DNA of 64,000 bases from Halosimplex rubrum (GCF_013415885.1 NZ_CP058910.1:3224001-3288000), one strand, 5' to 3'; shown: positions 27,409 to 37,545, numbered from the stretch's first letter. Made by a program: numbers and translations. Notes: a model not told the origin generated them from the letters alone.

Positions 27409-27852
27409 ATGGCACTCGACACAGTTCTCGTCGCCGTCGGCCCGGGTGACGAGGCGCGCACCGAACCCGTCGTGACCGCCGTGAGCAACGTGGCCGGCCC
27501 GGCCGGCGCGTCGGTGATCCTGGCCCACGTCTTCTCGCGCGAGCGCTTCGCCGAGGCGGGCGACCGCCTGGGATTCGGCGACGACGCCGTTCCCGACGCC
27601 GTGGCCGCCCGGCAGACCACCGTTCAGGCGTTCCGCGACCGTCTCGGCGAGGCCGGACTGGACGTGACCGTCCGTGGGAGCGTCGGCGAGACCGGCGAGG
27701 AGATCACCGGCCTCGCCGAGACGACCGACGCGGACCTCGTCTTCGTCGGCGGCCGGAAGCGCCGCCCCTCGGGGAAAGCCGTCTTCGGCTCGACCGCTCA
27801 GACCGTGCTGCTCGAGGCGCCCTGTCCGGTGACGTTCGTCAGGAGCGGGTGA
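27409..27852 (+). CDS. Universal stress protein (UspA) family
   Basis: The 147-residue protein has the UspA fold: TVLVAVGPGDEA at the N-terminus, a middle region VILAHVFS and the C-terminal DLVFVGGRKRRPSGKAVFGS with a Gly-rich loop that resembles the ATP-binding type (GG...G...GS). Such proteins bind ATP and respond to stress. The start at the ATG at 27409 follows a PEP carboxylase gene by 82 bases; the upstream in-frame start at 27382 is less likely. It is in the same direction as ppc. Confidence 0.87.
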   Translation: MALDTVLVAVGPGDEARTEPVVTAVSNVAGPAGASVILAHVFSRERFAEAGDRLGFGDDAVPDAVAARQTTVQAFRDRLGEAGLDVTVRGSVGETGEEITGLAETTDADLVFVGGRKRRPSGKAVFGSTAQTVLLEAPCPVTFVRSG

Positions 27853-27867
27853 GCGTCGCCCTGGCAG

Positions 27868-28065
27868 TCAGTCGCCGCGTTCGCCGAGGTGCGTCACCCA
27901 GGCGACCGCGGCCAGCGCCGGCAGACCGTAGAGGACCGCGTGGACGACCGGCTCGGCGCCGGCGAACCCGGCCGCGACGGTGACGGTGAGCAGGGCGATC
28001 AGCAGGTTCGTTCCGGCGGTGCTGGCGTAGAGGGGGACCGACCGGTCGGCGGCGCGTTCGGGCAC
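27868..28065 (-). CDS. Small two-segment membrane protein
   Basis: This 65-residue frame starts at a GTG at 28065 and has two hydrophobic segments, NLLIALLTVTVAAGFAG at about residues 19-37 and VVHAVLYGLPALAAVAWV at about 40-57, with a short charged tail. No family is recognised. It lies 42 bases downstream of glpC on the same strand and could be a small add-on of that operon or an independent gene. The GTG start is chosen because no ATG precedes it in frame within a sensible distance. Confidence 0.5.
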   Translation of the reverse strand: MPERAADRSVPLYASTAGTNLLIALLTVTVAAGFAGAEPVVHAVLYGLPALAAVAWVTHLGERGD

Positions 28066-28106
28066 GGCCCCGACTGGGACCCCGGCGGGCAAGAAAGTAC
28101 CTCGAC

Positions 28107-29543
28107 TCACTCCACCAGCGCCGCTTCGAGCACTTCCAGCGGGTGCCGTATCTCGTAGCCGGTGCCGTGTTCCATCTGCATGGCGCAGGTGGGACACTCG
28201 GTCATCCCGGTCTCGCCCTCGGCGCCCTCCATGTGGTCGAACATCTCCTCGCCGATCTCCATGGAGTAGTCGTACTTCTCCTCCTTCCAGCCGTAGGTGC
28301 CCGAGATACCCGAACAGGAGTCGCCCACGTCCTCGACGTCGACGCCGTCCAGCTCCCGAAAGAGTTCGACGGCCTGACGGTCCAGACCCTGATTGCGGGC
28401 GTGACACGGCGCGTGGTAGGCGAACTCCTCGGCCAGCTCGCCGGCCACGTCGGCCTCGGCGACGGCGCCCGACAGGTCCTCGTGGATGCGGAGGTACTCG
28501 ACGGCCTCGTAGGTGTGGGCGGCCACGTCGGCGGTGCCCTCAAAGTCGAACAGTTCGGGGTACTCCTGGCGGAGGCTCATCGAGCAGGAGGTGCAGGAAC
28601 AGACGGCGTCGTACCCCTCCTCGACCAGCGCCGACAGCGACGCGACGTTGGTCTCGGCATCGCGGCGGGCGTCGTCGAGCATGCCGTTGGCGAACATCGG
28701 CGTGCCCGAACAGCCCTGCTCGGGGACGGCGACCTGGTAGCCGAAGTGCTCGAACAGGCGGACGAGCGCCTTGGCCACCTCGGGGGTGTTGTACTCGGCG
28801 TAACAGCCGTGGAAGTACGCGACGCGCTTGTCCGTCGACTGGACCTGCGCGCCGCCCCGGGCCTGCCACCAGTCGGTGAACGTCTCGGTGGCGAACTCCG
28901 GGAAGTCCCGTTCGCTCGTGACGCCGAGGGTCTTCTCCATGACCCAGCGGGCCGGTCCGAAGTTCATCGCGGCGGTCGCGAGTCTGGGGACCTTGCTGGC
29001 GAAGAACGCCGAGGTCCGGTAGTTGGCGAGGATGCGGTTGCGCCAGTACTCGACGGAGAGCTTGCTCATCTGTTCGTCGACGTAGCGGCCCCGAGTCGTG
29101 TTGTGCATCTGGCTGAGCGGGACGCCGGAGGGACAGGCGTCGTCGCAGCGCATGCAGTTCGAGCAGGAGGTGACCGACTCGTCGACCTCGTAGTCCTCGT
29201 CGGTCTGGGTGAGCCGCCACTGCTCGGGCCCCTGGAACTTCGGCCCGGGGAAGTCGTCGTCGACCTCCGCGACCGGACAGCTGGTGTCGCAGGACGAGCA
29301 CTTGTAACAGGAGTCGGCGCCCGAGCGCAGGTCGAACGCCTCTGCCTCGCCGAAGACCTGAGTCGGCTCGTGGTTCTCGTCGGGATTCGGTGCCGCCGGT
29401 TCGAACTCGCTGGTGTGGTCGGTATCGCTCATGGGATCGGTCGTGTCGCCGGCCGCGTCGCTCGTCGTGCCGCCGTCCGGGACGCGCGGCCGTCCCGGCT
29501 CCGTCTCGTCGTCCGCGCCGTCCGCCGCCCGCTCGTCGCTCAT
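28107..29543 (-). CDS. glpC: Anaerobic glycerol-3-phosphate dehydrogenase subunit C
   Basis: The 478-residue iron-sulfur subunit has an acidic N-terminal extension of about 75 residues, then two ferredoxin-like clusters, CYKCSSCDTSCPVAE and CSNCMRCDDACPSGVP, and two Cys-rich CCG-type domains: HGCYAEYNTPEVAKAL with CSGTPMFANG, and YHAPCHARNQ with GDSCSGISGTYG. It passes electrons from GlpA towards quinone at the membrane. The ATG at 29543 overlaps the glpB stop (ATGA), so the start is well fixed. It is the last gene of glpABC. Confidence 0.93.
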   Translation of the reverse strand: MSDERAADGADDETEPGRPRVPDGGTTSDAAGDTTDPMSDTDHTSEFEPAAPNPDENHEPTQVFGEAEAFDLRSGADSCYKCSSCDTSCPVAEVDDDFPGPKFQGPEQWRLTQTDEDYEVDESVTSCSNCMRCDDACPSGVPLSQMHNTTRGRYVDEQMSKLSVEYWRNRILANYRTSAFFASKVPRLATAAMNFGPARWVMEKTLGVTSERDFPEFATETFTDWWQARGGAQVQSTDKRVAYFHGCYAEYNTPEVAKALVRLFEHFGYQVAVPEQGCSGTPMFANGMLDDARRDAETNVASLSALVEEGYDAVCSCTSCSMSLRQEYPELFDFEGTADVAAHTYEAVEYLRIHEDLSGAVAEADVAGELAEEFAYHAPCHARNQGLDRQAVELFRELDGVDVEDVGDSCSGISGTYGWKEEKYDYSMEIGEEMFDHMEGAEGETGMTECPTCAMQMEHGTGYEIRHPLEVLEAALVE

Positions 29544-30862
29544 CGCACCGCCTCCGCGGCGGCCGCGCCGGCCGCGTGGCCCGTCGCGATCGAGACACCG
29601 CTGCCCGATTTCTCGGCCGCGAAGTCGTAGCCGCCCAACACCGACCCCGCCGCTCTGAGGTTCTCGAACTCGGGGTCGCCCTCGGCGTCGAGCGGCCGCA
29701 GGTCGCCGTCGGTCGGGAGGCCGAACCGGGCGAACTCGTGGTCGCCGAAGGCGCCGGTGTCGAACCACTCGTAGCGGTCGGTCGCGTGCGGGACGTGGCA
29801 GTCGAAGATCGGTTCCTCGACGCGCTCCCGGTCCGAGCCGATCCCCTTCCCGACCAGCCCGCCCGTCGCGAGGACGAACTGGTCGGCCGAGAAGGGGATC
29901 CTCGCGCCGTTGCGGTCGATCGAGACCGACTCGATGCGTCTCGGGCCGTCGCCCCCGCCGTCCGACTCGTAGTCGACGACGGGGTTACCCGTCTCCATGC
30001 TGACTCCCGCGGCGTCCAGCGCCGCGTAGAGGTCGTCCTCCAGTCTGAGCCCGGGCAGCGAGGGGGGACCCATCGGCACCTCGAAGACGGGGACGCCCAG
30101 CGCGGCCGCCAGCGACTCGCGGACAGCGGCGGGGTCGTCGTCACCCAGCACCGCGGGGAAGCCGACGCGCTCTGCGCCGTCGAGATGCGGTTCGACCGCG
30201 TTCGCGAGCGCGTCGCGGGCGCCGCGGGTGGTTCCGGTGGCGGTCTCGACCGGACTGTCCTCGTCCAGCAACTTCGCGTAGCGCGTCACCTTCGCGTCGG
30301 CGTTCGGATCGCCGGGGAAGGCGATGGTCGCGCCGTCGACCTCGAAGGGGACGTCGGCGTTCTCCAGATGCGCGGCCGCGTGGGGGGCGTCGAAGTCGAC
30401 CAGCGTCTCGAACCCCACGAGCAGGGCGTCGCGGTCGTCGCTGGCGACGCCCGCCGCGGCGCTCGCGGGATACCGGGCGGTCGGTTTGACCGTCCCGCCG
30501 TGGGTCGGGACGAGCGCGTTGCGGTCGGTGTGGCCGCCGCGGTAGCGGTCGGCCACCTCGTCGAAGACCCCCATCGCCTCGCGGACGCCGTCGACGCCGA
30601 CGGTCCGGTAGGGGTGTTCGTCGGGGAGACCCGGGATCGCCTCGTAGGGGTCGACGAGCGGGCCACCGTCGGTCGCGGCGGTGTCGGCGGCGGTTCCATC
30701 GGGGGCGTACCCGAGCACGTCGACGAGCCCCGAGGCCTGGGCGAGGGTGCTCTGTTTGTACGAGAGCAGTCGCACGTCCGCGCCCTCGCGGGCGGCCCCG
30801 AGCGCGGCGAACCCGCCCGCCAGGCCGCCACCGACCACGACGACCGCCGACTCAATCGCCAT
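29540..30862 (-). CDS. glpB: Anaerobic glycerol-3-phosphate dehydrogenase subunit B
   Basis: The 440-residue flavoprotein begins [20 protein letters not shown] with the FAD-binding GxGxxG. It contains [11 protein letters not shown] and [19 protein letters not shown] near the C-terminus, as in GlpB, which binds FMN and links the catalytic subunit to GlpC. A long low-complexity insert (residues 55-70, Thr/Asp/Ala-rich) is unusual. The start overlaps glpA by 11 bases, and the end overlaps glpC by 4 bases, a tight operon. Confidence 0.9.
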   Translation of the reverse strand: MAIESAVVVVGGGLAGGFAALGAAREGADVRLLSYKQSTLAQASGLVDVLGYAPDGTAADTAATDGGPLVDPYEAIPGLPDEHPYRTVGVDGVREAMGVFDEVADRYRGGHTDRNALVPTHGGTVKPTARYPASAAAGVASDDRDALLVGFETLVDFDAPHAAAHLENADVPFEVDGATIAFPGDPNADAKVTRYAKLLDEDSPVETATGTTRGARDALANAVEPHLDGAERVGFPAVLGDDDPAAVRESLAAALGVPVFEVPMGPPSLPGLRLEDDLYAALDAAGVSMETGNPVVDYESDGGGDGPRRIESVSIDRNGARIPFSADQFVLATGGLVGKGIGSDRERVEEPIFDCHVPHATDRYEWFDTGAFGDHEFARFGLPTDGDLRPLDAEGDPEFENLRAAGSVLGGYDFAAEKSGSGVSIATGHAAGAAAAEAVR

Positions 30863-32600
30863 CGCGGCCTCCGTCGGTCGCGACGCCGGTGTCCCCGGGT
30901 CCGTCGATTCCCTCCCGGTCCGTCGCCTCCGTCGGGCCGTCGTCGAAGGCCGCGAAGTCGACGGACTCGGCGGCGTCGGCGGGGTCGCGGTCGCGGTTCT
31001 GGGTGGTCGCGTGCAGCGCGTAGTTGAGCATCGCCTGGGAGAGCTGCTGGCCCCACAGCGCGTGCCGTTGGCCCTTCCAGCGCTCCTGGAGGAGTTCGTC
31101 CCAGGCCTCGCGGACGGTGGGCTCGTCGTAGCTGTCCTCCAGCTCGCCGGCGAGCCGGTGGGCACAGAACCCGCCCTGGCAGTTGCCCATCGTGGCGCGC
31201 GTCCGGATGCGGACGGCGTTGAGGTCCGAACCCGAGCCCTCGATCGCGTCCTGAACCTCCGCGCGCGTGACGGCCTCGCAGTTGCAGACGACCGGGTTCG
31301 GCCCGTCGGTGTCGAGCACCTCGTCGGCCCGCGATCCCAGGCGTTCGACGCTGCGGCGGCCGATCGGCGACTGTAGGCCGAACTCGTCCATGTAGTCCCG
31401 GAGGACGCTGAAGTCCTCGCTGCCCGGGAGCGACACGTCGGCGGTCCGGCAGGCGGCGTCGACGCCGAAGCGGTCGCAGACGTGGTCGACGATCTTCTCG
31501 GCCATCATCCGGTAGGTGGTGAACTTCCCGCCGACGATGCTGGTCATGCCCGGCAGGTCGTCGCGGTCGTCGTGGTCGAGCAGGAAGAAATCGCGCGTGA
31601 TGTCGGTGGGGTCGGTGCTGCCCACGTCCGGCGGCTCGTACAGCGGGCGGACGCCCCAAAAGGAGCGGATCGTCCGGGCGCCTTCGAGCATGGGGATCAG
31701 CTCCGAGAGCGTCTCGATCATCATGTCGACCTCCCACCGCTCCTCGGGGTAGTCCTCGGGGTCGTCGACCTCCTCGTCGGTCGTCCCGAGGATCGCCGTC
31801 GTCTCGTGGGGGACGACGATGTCGGCGTCGCCCTTGGGTCGACAGCGGTTGATCACGGTGTCGACCTGCCGGACGTTCATGATCGTCATCACGCCCTTGG
31901 AGGGGCGGACCTCGATGTCGACGCCGGCCATGTCGCCGATCTGGCCGGCCCACGCGCCGGTGGCGTTGACGACGTGGTCGGCGCGGATCGCCTCGCGGCC
32001 GCCTTCGGTGCCGTGGACGCGCAGGCCCGGTCCCGAGGCGTGTTCGACCTCGACGCCGACGACCTGGCCGCCCTCGACGAGCAGGTCGGTGACCTCGGAG
32101 TGGGTCTCGACGCGTGCGCCGTGTTCGACGGCGCTGGCGGCGTTGGCGACGACGAGCCGGAAGGGGTCGACCGCGCCGTCCGGGACGTGGATCGCCTTCT
32201 CGATGTCCTCGGCGAGGTGGGGTTCCATCGCGCGGGCCTCCGCGCCCGAGAGCACCTCGGCGGGGATCCCGCAGGCCTCGCAGCCCTCGAGCTTCTCCTG
32301 AAAGTACTCCTCGGAGTCCTCGGGGCGCTTGACGAAGAGACCGCCGGTCTCCTCGACGCAGTGGGCGGCGATGTCCCGGAGGACGCGGTTCTCCTCGATA
32401 CACTCGCGGGCGCTGGACTGGTCGGAGACCGCGTAGCGGCCGCCGCTGTGGAGCAACCCGTGCATCCGCCCGGTCGTCCCGTGCGTGAGGTTGCCCTGCT
32501 CGACGAGCGTCACGTCGAACCCGCGCATCGCCAGGTCGCGCGCGACGCCGCTCCCCGTCGAACCGCCCCCGAGCACCGCGATGTGGGGTGTGGATGCCAT
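30852..32600 (-). CDS. glpA: Anaerobic glycerol-3-phosphate dehydrogenase subunit A
   Basis: The 582-residue catalytic subunit starts [20 protein letters not shown] with the FAD-binding loop. The middle holds [13 protein letters not shown] and [15 protein letters not shown]; the C-terminus has a BFD-like iron-sulfur domain with [13 protein letters not shown] and [10 protein letters not shown], as in bacterial GlpA. It oxidises glycerol-3-phosphate to dihydroxyacetone phosphate. The ATG at 32600 precedes the FAD strand by a few residues. A further 30 residues of Asp/Gly-rich tail end the protein. It heads the glpABC operon, divergent from glpK. Confidence 0.95.
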   Translation of the reverse strand: MASTPHIAVLGGGSTGSGVARDLAMRGFDVTLVEQGNLTHGTTGRMHGLLHSGGRYAVSDQSSARECIEENRVLRDIAAHCVEETGGLFVKRPEDSEEYFQEKLEGCEACGIPAEVLSGAEARAMEPHLAEDIEKAIHVPDGAVDPFRLVVANAASAVEHGARVETHSEVTDLLVEGGQVVGVEVEHASGPGLRVHGTEGGREAIRADHVVNATGAWAGQIGDMAGVDIEVRPSKGVMTIMNVRQVDTVINRCRPKGDADIVVPHETTAILGTTDEEVDDPEDYPEERWEVDMMIETLSELIPMLEGARTIRSFWGVRPLYEPPDVGSTDPTDITRDFFLLDHDDRDDLPGMTSIVGGKFTTYRMMAEKIVDHVCDRFGVDAACRTADVSLPGSEDFSVLRDYMDEFGLQSPIGRRSVERLGSRADEVLDTDGPNPVVCNCEAVTRAEVQDAIEGSGSDLNAVRIRTRATMGNCQGGFCAHRLAGELEDSYDEPTVREAWDELLQERWKGQRHALWGQQLSQAMLNYALHATTQNRDRDPADAAESVDFAAFDDGPTEATDREGIDGPGDTGVATDGGRDGD

Positions 32601-32973
32601 CTGTTCGCAGGTTCGGCGCCCATCCACTTTACTTCACCGGCGAACTCCGCCTCTCGATAAATAAAATGGTTCTACCCCGCGAACGGAACGGTAACCCGGC
32701 GATCCGGTGGCGATTACTCGATGGAACGGACACCGTACTCCGTGAGACGAGCCGGCCCAACCACCGGTAAACGGTCGTGAACTGCCGTAGGTCCGGTACC
32801 GGATCACGTCGACGAGCTTTCCGCACCGTCCGCGAGCGTCCCGACGGGCGGTACCGGACACCTACTTTACCCGACGTACCCCAACCATCAGTAACATTTA
32901 TAACGATTCCGTATGTTGTTTATCGATAGGGCGGCACTCGGAGTAAATATTCCGCCACACACGGTGACAGACA
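32601..32973. promoter_or_regulatory. Divergent glpA/glpK promoter region with mirrored TCGATAAA motifs
   Basis: The 373-base gap has no gene. TCGATAAA occurs at 32654-32661 and its mirror TTTATCGA at 32919-32926, one near each promoter, so they are good candidates for a regulator site acting on both operons. A TATA-like ATTTATAA at 32897-32904 lies about 70 bases in front of glpK, and GAGTAAATATT at 32941-32951 is 23-33 bases in front of its ATG. On the minus strand ATTTTATTTATCGA lies about 55 bases in front of glpA. Confidence 0.45.
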
Positions 32974-34506
32974 ATGGCAGACACATACATCGGCGCGATC
33001 GACCAGGGGACGACCGGCACTCGCTTCATGGTGTTCGACCACGAGGGGCAGGTCGTCGCGAACGCATACGAACAACACGAGCAGATCTACCCCCAGCCGG
33101 GGTGGGTCGAACACGACCCCATCGAGATCTGGGAGAACACCCAGGAGGTCGTGACGCGAGGGCTCCGCGACGGCGGCCTGGACGCGACCCAGCTGGAGGC
33201 GCTGGGGATCACCAACCAGCGGGAGACGACGGTCGTCTGGGACGCCGAGACGGGGAAGCCGGTCCACAACGCCATCGTCTGGCAGGACCGCCGCACCACC
33301 GACCGCGTCGAACAGCTCGAGGCGGAGGACAAGGTCGAGTGGATCCGCGAGAAGACGGGGCTGGAAGCCGACGCCTACTTCGCCGCCACGAAGACCGAGT
33401 GGATCCTCGACAACGCCGAGCCCCTGAAGCTCCAGAGCTCTCGCGGCGAGAGCGTCCGCGACCGCGCCGAGGCCGGCGAGCTCCGGATGGGCACCATCGA
33501 CACGTGGCTCATCTACAACCTCACCGGCGAGCACATCACCGACGTGACCAACGCCTCCCGGACGATGCTCTACGACATCGAGGGGCTCAGCTGGGACCCG
33601 GAACTCCTAGAGGAGTTCGGCGTCCCCGAGTCGATGCTCCCCGAGGTCCGACCGTCCTCCGACGAGGCCACCTACGGCTCGACCGACCCCGACGGCTTCC
33701 TCGGCGCGGAAGTTCCCGTCGCCGGAGCCCTGGGCGACCAGCAGGCCGCGCTGTTCGGCCAGACCTGCTTCGACGCCGGCGACGCCAAGAACACCTACGG
33801 CACCGGTTCCTTTTACCTCATGAACACCGGCGACGAGGCCGTCGCCTCCGAACACGGCCTGCTGACGACGATCGGCTTCCAGCTCTCGGGCGAACCCGTC
33901 CAGTACGCTCTGGAGGGGTCGATCTTCATCACCGGCGCCGCCATCGAGTGGCTCGAAGACGTCGACCTGATCAACAACGCCGCCCAGACGGCCGAGCTGG
34001 CCCGGTCCGTGGAGTCGACCGACGGCGTGTACATGGTCCCCGCGTTCACCGGTCTCGGCGCGCCCCACTGGGACGGCCGCGCCCGCGGCACCATCGTCGG
34101 GATGACCCGCGGCACCCGCAAGGAGCACATCGTCCGGGCGACGCTGGAATCGATCGCCTACCAGACCCGCGACATCGCCGAGGCCATGGAGGCCGATTCG
34201 GGCGTCGAGACGACGAGCCTCCGCGTCGACGGCGGCGCGGTCAAGAACAACTTCCTCTGTCAGCTCCAGTCGGACATCATCCAGACGGAGATCGTCCGCC
34301 CGGAGGTCGACGAGACGACCGCGCTCGGGTCGGCCTACGCCGCCGGTCTCGCGGTCGGCTACTGGGACTCCGTCGACGAACTGCGCGACAACTGGCAGGT
34401 CGACCGCGAGTTCTCGCCGGAGATGTCTGGCGAGGAGGCCGACCGGATGTACGGGCGCTGGGACGACGCCGTCGAGCGCTCGCTCGACTGGGCCCGGGAG
34501 GAGTGA
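32974..34506 (+). CDS. glpK: Glycerol kinase
   Basis: The 510-residue kinase of the FGGY family begins YIGAIDQGTTGTRFMVFD, the phosphate loop, and holds GITNQRETTVVWD, WQDRRTTDRVEQL, GTINTWL-like TIDTWLIYNLTG, and VPAFTGLGAPHWDGRARG near residue 365. The FGGY-type glycine block RVDGGAVKNNFLCQLQSDI is present. It phosphorylates glycerol to glycerol-3-phosphate, the substrate of the divergent glpABC products. The ATG at 32974 follows a TATA-like box and the next gene starts only four bases behind the stop. Confidence 0.96.
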   Translation: MADTYIGAIDQGTTGTRFMVFDHEGQVVANAYEQHEQIYPQPGWVEHDPIEIWENTQEVVTRGLRDGGLDATQLEALGITNQRETTVVWDAETGKPVHNAIVWQDRRTTDRVEQLEAEDKVEWIREKTGLEADAYFAATKTEWILDNAEPLKLQSSRGESVRDRAEAGELRMGTIDTWLIYNLTGEHITDVTNASRTMLYDIEGLSWDPELLEEFGVPESMLPEVRPSSDEATYGSTDPDGFLGAEVPVAGALGDQQAALFGQTCFDAGDAKNTYGTGSFYLMNTGDEAVASEHGLLTTIGFQLSGEPVQYALEGSIFITGAAIEWLEDVDLINNAAQTAELARSVESTDGVYMVPAFTGLGAPHWDGRARGTIVGMTRGTRKEHIVRATLESIAYQTRDIAEAMEADSGVETTSLRVDGGAVKNNFLCQLQSDIIQTEIVRPEVDETTALGSAYAAGLAVGYWDSVDELRDNWQVDREFSPEMSGEEADRMYGRWDDAVERSLDWAREE

Positions 34507-34509
34507 GCG

Positions 34510-35655
34510 ATGTTCGACACGCTCCTCCAGGTACCGCTCGTCGGCATGGAGTGGGAGCAGTTCGCGCTCCTCCTCATCACCGCGCTCGCCGGCGGCGCCT
34601 TCGGCGCGGCGCTCGGCGCGCTGCCGGCGTTCATCTTCACCGGCTTCGTCGTCTTCCTCGGCGAGGGGCTCGCGATCCTCGAACGGTCGATCGGCGGTGC
34701 GGTCCCGGCGGTCGGACCGGGCGAACTCGCGACCGGCGTGACCGGCGTCATCGGCTTCGGTGCCGTCACCGGCCCGCACATCGCCTTCGCGGGCGGCGTC
34801 GCCGCCTCCGCCTACGCGGGCAAGAAGTACCCCGAGATGGAGCCGGAGGGGTGGGACTACCACTTCGGGAAGAACATCCTCTATGCGTTCGGGACCAAGC
34901 CGGACATCCTCGCGGTCGGCGCCGTCTTCGGGCTCGTCGGCGCGGTCATCAACCAGTTCGCGGCGGCGCTGCTGGCCGTCGGGAACACGCCCGTGACCGA
35001 CACCATCGCGCTGACCGTCGTCGCCAGCGCCTTCCTCGCCCGTATCGTCTTCGGCTACCCGATCGTCGGCCGCTCGGCCGGCGGGAGCCTGCTCGACATG
35101 TCCCCCTTCGAGCGCGAGGAACCCCGCGTCGCCACCGACGGCGGGGTCGCGAGCCAGGGGAGCGACCCCTCGCCGGACCCCCGGTCCGACGGCGGCGAGG
35201 TCCCCGAGGAACACGCCGGTCGGCTGGCCACCGAGCCGTGGCTGCCCCACCAGTACAAGTGGTCGGGCGTCACCGCCATCGGTCTCGTCGGCGGCATCCT
35301 CGGCGGCTACATCTGGATCCAGACGGGCAGCATCTTCATGGGCTACGCCATCTCGGCGATGAGCCTGCTGTTCCTGAACCTCGGCGTCGAGAAGATCCCG
35401 GTGACCCACCACATCACGCTCGTCGGCGCCGTCGGCGCGGTCGTCGTCGCCCCCGTCGCCGGCGGCGTCGTCGCCTTGCTCGCGGCCGGCGTCTTCGGCG
35501 CCGTCAGCGGCCTCCTGGGCGAGGTCACCCAGCGGATCTTCTACGCGCACTCGGGCACCCACGTCGACCCGCCCGCGATGGCGATCGCCCTCGCGATGCT
35601 CGCCGTCGGGGTCCTCGCGATCCTCGGCGTGTTACCGAACGCGGGGTACCTCTGA
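34510..35655 (+). CDS. Multispanning membrane protein of the glpK operon
   Basis: The 381-residue protein is strongly hydrophobic, with about eight predicted segments, including QFALLLITALAGGAFGAALG at residues 17-36 and TLVGAVGAVVVAPVAGGVVA near 305. A hydrophilic loop of about 50 residues near 205-250 (VATDGGVASQGSDPSPD) separates two halves. It starts four bases after glpK, so it is translated from the same message. In Haloferax a membrane protein beside glpK, called glpX there, was suggested as a glycerol transporter; this one fits that place. There is no GlpF-like NPA motif, so it is not an aquaporin. Confidence 0.75.
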   Translation: MFDTLLQVPLVGMEWEQFALLLITALAGGAFGAALGALPAFIFTGFVVFLGEGLAILERSIGGAVPAVGPGELATGVTGVIGFGAVTGPHIAFAGGVAASAYAGKKYPEMEPEGWDYHFGKNILYAFGTKPDILAVGAVFGLVGAVINQFAAALLAVGNTPVTDTIALTVVASAFLARIVFGYPIVGRSAGGSLLDMSPFEREEPRVATDGGVASQGSDPSPDPRSDGGEVPEEHAGRLATEPWLPHQYKWSGVTAIGLVGGILGGYIWIQTGSIFMGYAISAMSLLFLNLGVEKIPVTHHITLVGAVGAVVVAPVAGGVVALLAAGVFGAVSGLLGEVTQRIFYAHSGTHVDPPAMAIALAMLAVGVLAILGVLPNAGYL

Positions 35656-35768
35656 ACCCGCCGCGCGACACGGCGGCGCCCGGCGCGGCGCCGCGCCGGT
35701 CCGACCCATCACGATTCATTTATATAGCGAGACGGAACTGATTCACAACCGACCCGCCCGGAGCTCAC

Positions 35769-36944
35769 ATGGACATCGACGCGCGCATCAAACGACGACA
35801 GCGCCGGACCGACGGCCGCCGCCTCGTCGAGGACTACGAGTCGCTCTCGCCGGTCGCCCACGTCGACGAGCCCTCGGACCGCGGGCCGACGCTCGAACGC
35901 CTGCTCGACCACCTCGACCCCGTCTTCGACGGGCAACTTCCGGGCAACGCCTACGTCTCCGGCCCGGCCGGCGCCGGGAAGTCGGCCGTCGTGACCGCCC
36001 TGTTCTCCCACCTCGACCGACTGTCGACCGAGACCCGCTCTATCATCCACACGAGCACGCGCGCGGCGACGCCGACCTCCCCCGCGTTCGCCTACCTCGA
36101 CCTGCGCGAGACCACCAGCGAGTTCGCCTTCTACCACGCGGTCCTCGACGCGCTTGTCGAGGAGTCGGTCCCCGACCACGGCATCTCGACCGCAGAGCTA
36201 CGCGAGCGGCTCCACGACCTGCTCGGCGGGTCGCGCACCGGCGTCGTCGTCGTCGTCGACCACGTCGGCGAGCCCGAGGGAACCGGCGACGAGGAGCTGG
36301 TGGAACTGTTCGCCGGCCTCCCGAGCAACGTGAGTTGGCTCGCCGTCGGCCGTCGCGACCCCGAGGACGTGCCGCTGACCGAGTACACCGCGACCGAGAT
36401 CGCCGTCGACCGCTACCGCCGGGAGACGCTCGTCGACCTGCTGATGACCCGCGCCTCGCTCGGGCTGGCCCGCCAGGGCCTCGACCACGAACTCGCCCGC
36501 CGGATCGCCGAGTGGGCCGACGGCAACGCTCACGACGCGATGGCCGCGCTGTTCGTCGCCGCCGTTCGCGCCACCGAAGACGAGCGGGCCCGGCTCACCG
36601 AGGCGGACGTGACCGCCGCGGTCGAGGAGGTCCCCCGCGGGTCCGTCTCGCTCGGCCGCGTGCTCGCGCTCCCGGCGAACAAACAGCTCGTCCTCCGGGA
36701 ACTGGTCGATCTGGATCCCGAGGACCGGGCCTCCGTCACCGCGACGACCGAGGCCATCGGCGCCACCCCTTCGGTCGACCTCTCGCCGGGGACCGTCAAG
36801 CGCTACCTCTACGAGATGGCCGAGGTCGGCGTCGTCGAGCGCGTCCAGTCGGAGGTCACCAACGAACAGGGCCGGCCGCCGAGCCGCGTCGAACTCCGCT
36901 TCCCGCCGACGGCGTTCCGCCGGCTGTACGACCTGCGGGAGTGA
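35769..36944 (+). CDS. Orc1/Cdc6-like AAA+ ATPase with altered Walker B
   Basis: The 391-residue protein has a Walker A loop GPAGAGKSAVVTA near residue 65. The Walker B strand reads VVVVVDHVGEPEG, so the usual catalytic Glu after Asp is missing, and the sensor-1 region AVGRRDPEDV lacks the usual Asn. The C-terminal ~110 residues form a winged helix (KQLVLRELVDLDPED, GTVKRYLYEMAEVGVVERV). The layout is Orc1/Cdc6-like, but no origin repeat is seen nearby. The start is the ATG at 35769, with a TATA-like ATTTATATAG about 45 bases upstream. Confidence 0.75.
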   Translation: MDIDARIKRRQRRTDGRRLVEDYESLSPVAHVDEPSDRGPTLERLLDHLDPVFDGQLPGNAYVSGPAGAGKSAVVTALFSHLDRLSTETRSIIHTSTRAATPTSPAFAYLDLRETTSEFAFYHAVLDALVEESVPDHGISTAELRERLHDLLGGSRTGVVVVVDHVGEPEGTGDEELVELFAGLPSNVSWLAVGRRDPEDVPLTEYTATEIAVDRYRRETLVDLLMTRASLGLARQGLDHELARRIAEWADGNAHDAMAALFVAAVRATEDERARLTEADVTAAVEEVPRGSVSLGRVLALPANKQLVLRELVDLDPEDRASVTATTEAIGATPSVDLSPGTVKRYLYEMAEVGVVERVQSEVTNEQGRPPSRVELRFPPTAFRRLYDLRE

Positions 36945-37113
36945 CCGGCTCGAACGAGGAGCGCTACGCAACCGCTCGGACGCTCCTCGGCTATCGAATT
37001 ACGCCCGGTACAGACCCAGGTACGAGTGTCAGGGGCGATGACTGTGTGCGCCCCCCGGCCGACGGGCCGCACGTATATGAACTACTTTTTATTCGCCGTT
37101 CTGAGTCCGAAGT

Positions 37114-37545
37114 ATGGAACGGCGTGAATTCGTGACATCGGCCACTGCGGTCGGGGTCGGCGCCCTCTCTGGGTGTGGAGCGATAGGAATCGGGGGAGAG
37201 GACGAAGACCAAGCGGAGATCAAGCGCGTGAAAACCGAAGCGGAATCCCCGACCTGGGACGAATTGATGCGGCGTATCGACGAATGGGAGGGGAGATCGG
37301 TCCACTATCCGAACGTTCACGTTCAATCGATGAGAGAGGAGAACAACGGGTCGTACATACTTACCGTAGACCATCCCGACTACGGCACTCCCGGTACCGA
37401 CTCACTGCATTGCGACTGGTTCGGAGACCGTGTCGACAGCGACTACATCGACATCTGGGGGACCGTGGAGGGGACACACACCTATTCCGTTGGAGACGAG
37501 AACACGGTCCCAGATGTCTCTCTGGTCGAGATACAACCGAGCTAG
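37114..37545 (+). CDS. Small lipoprotein
   Basis: This 143-residue protein has an N-terminal signal with the twin-Arg MERREFVTSATAVGVG and the lipobox ALSGCGAI with Cys near 21, so it is probably exported and anchored outside. The mature part of about 120 residues is Asp/Glu-rich with a YPNVHVQSM and a HPDYGTPGTDSLHCDWF segment and is of no recognised family; it may be an OB-like fold. A TATA-like TTTTTATTC lies about 25 bases in front of the ATG. GC content is lower than in the neighbours, which hints at transfer. Confidence 0.75.
   Translation: MERREFVTSATAVGVGALSGCGAIGIGGEDEDQAEIKRVKTEAESPTWDELMRRIDEWEGRSVHYPNVHVQSMREENNGSYILTVDHPDYGTPGTDSLHCDWFGDRVDSDYIDIWGTVEGTHTYSVGDENTVPDVSLVEIQPS

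Noticed and set aside
35655-35768. Possible replication origin beside the Orc1/Cdc6-like gene
   Set aside because: The 114-base gap has no repeated origin-box motif and no AT-rich unwinding region besides the promoter.
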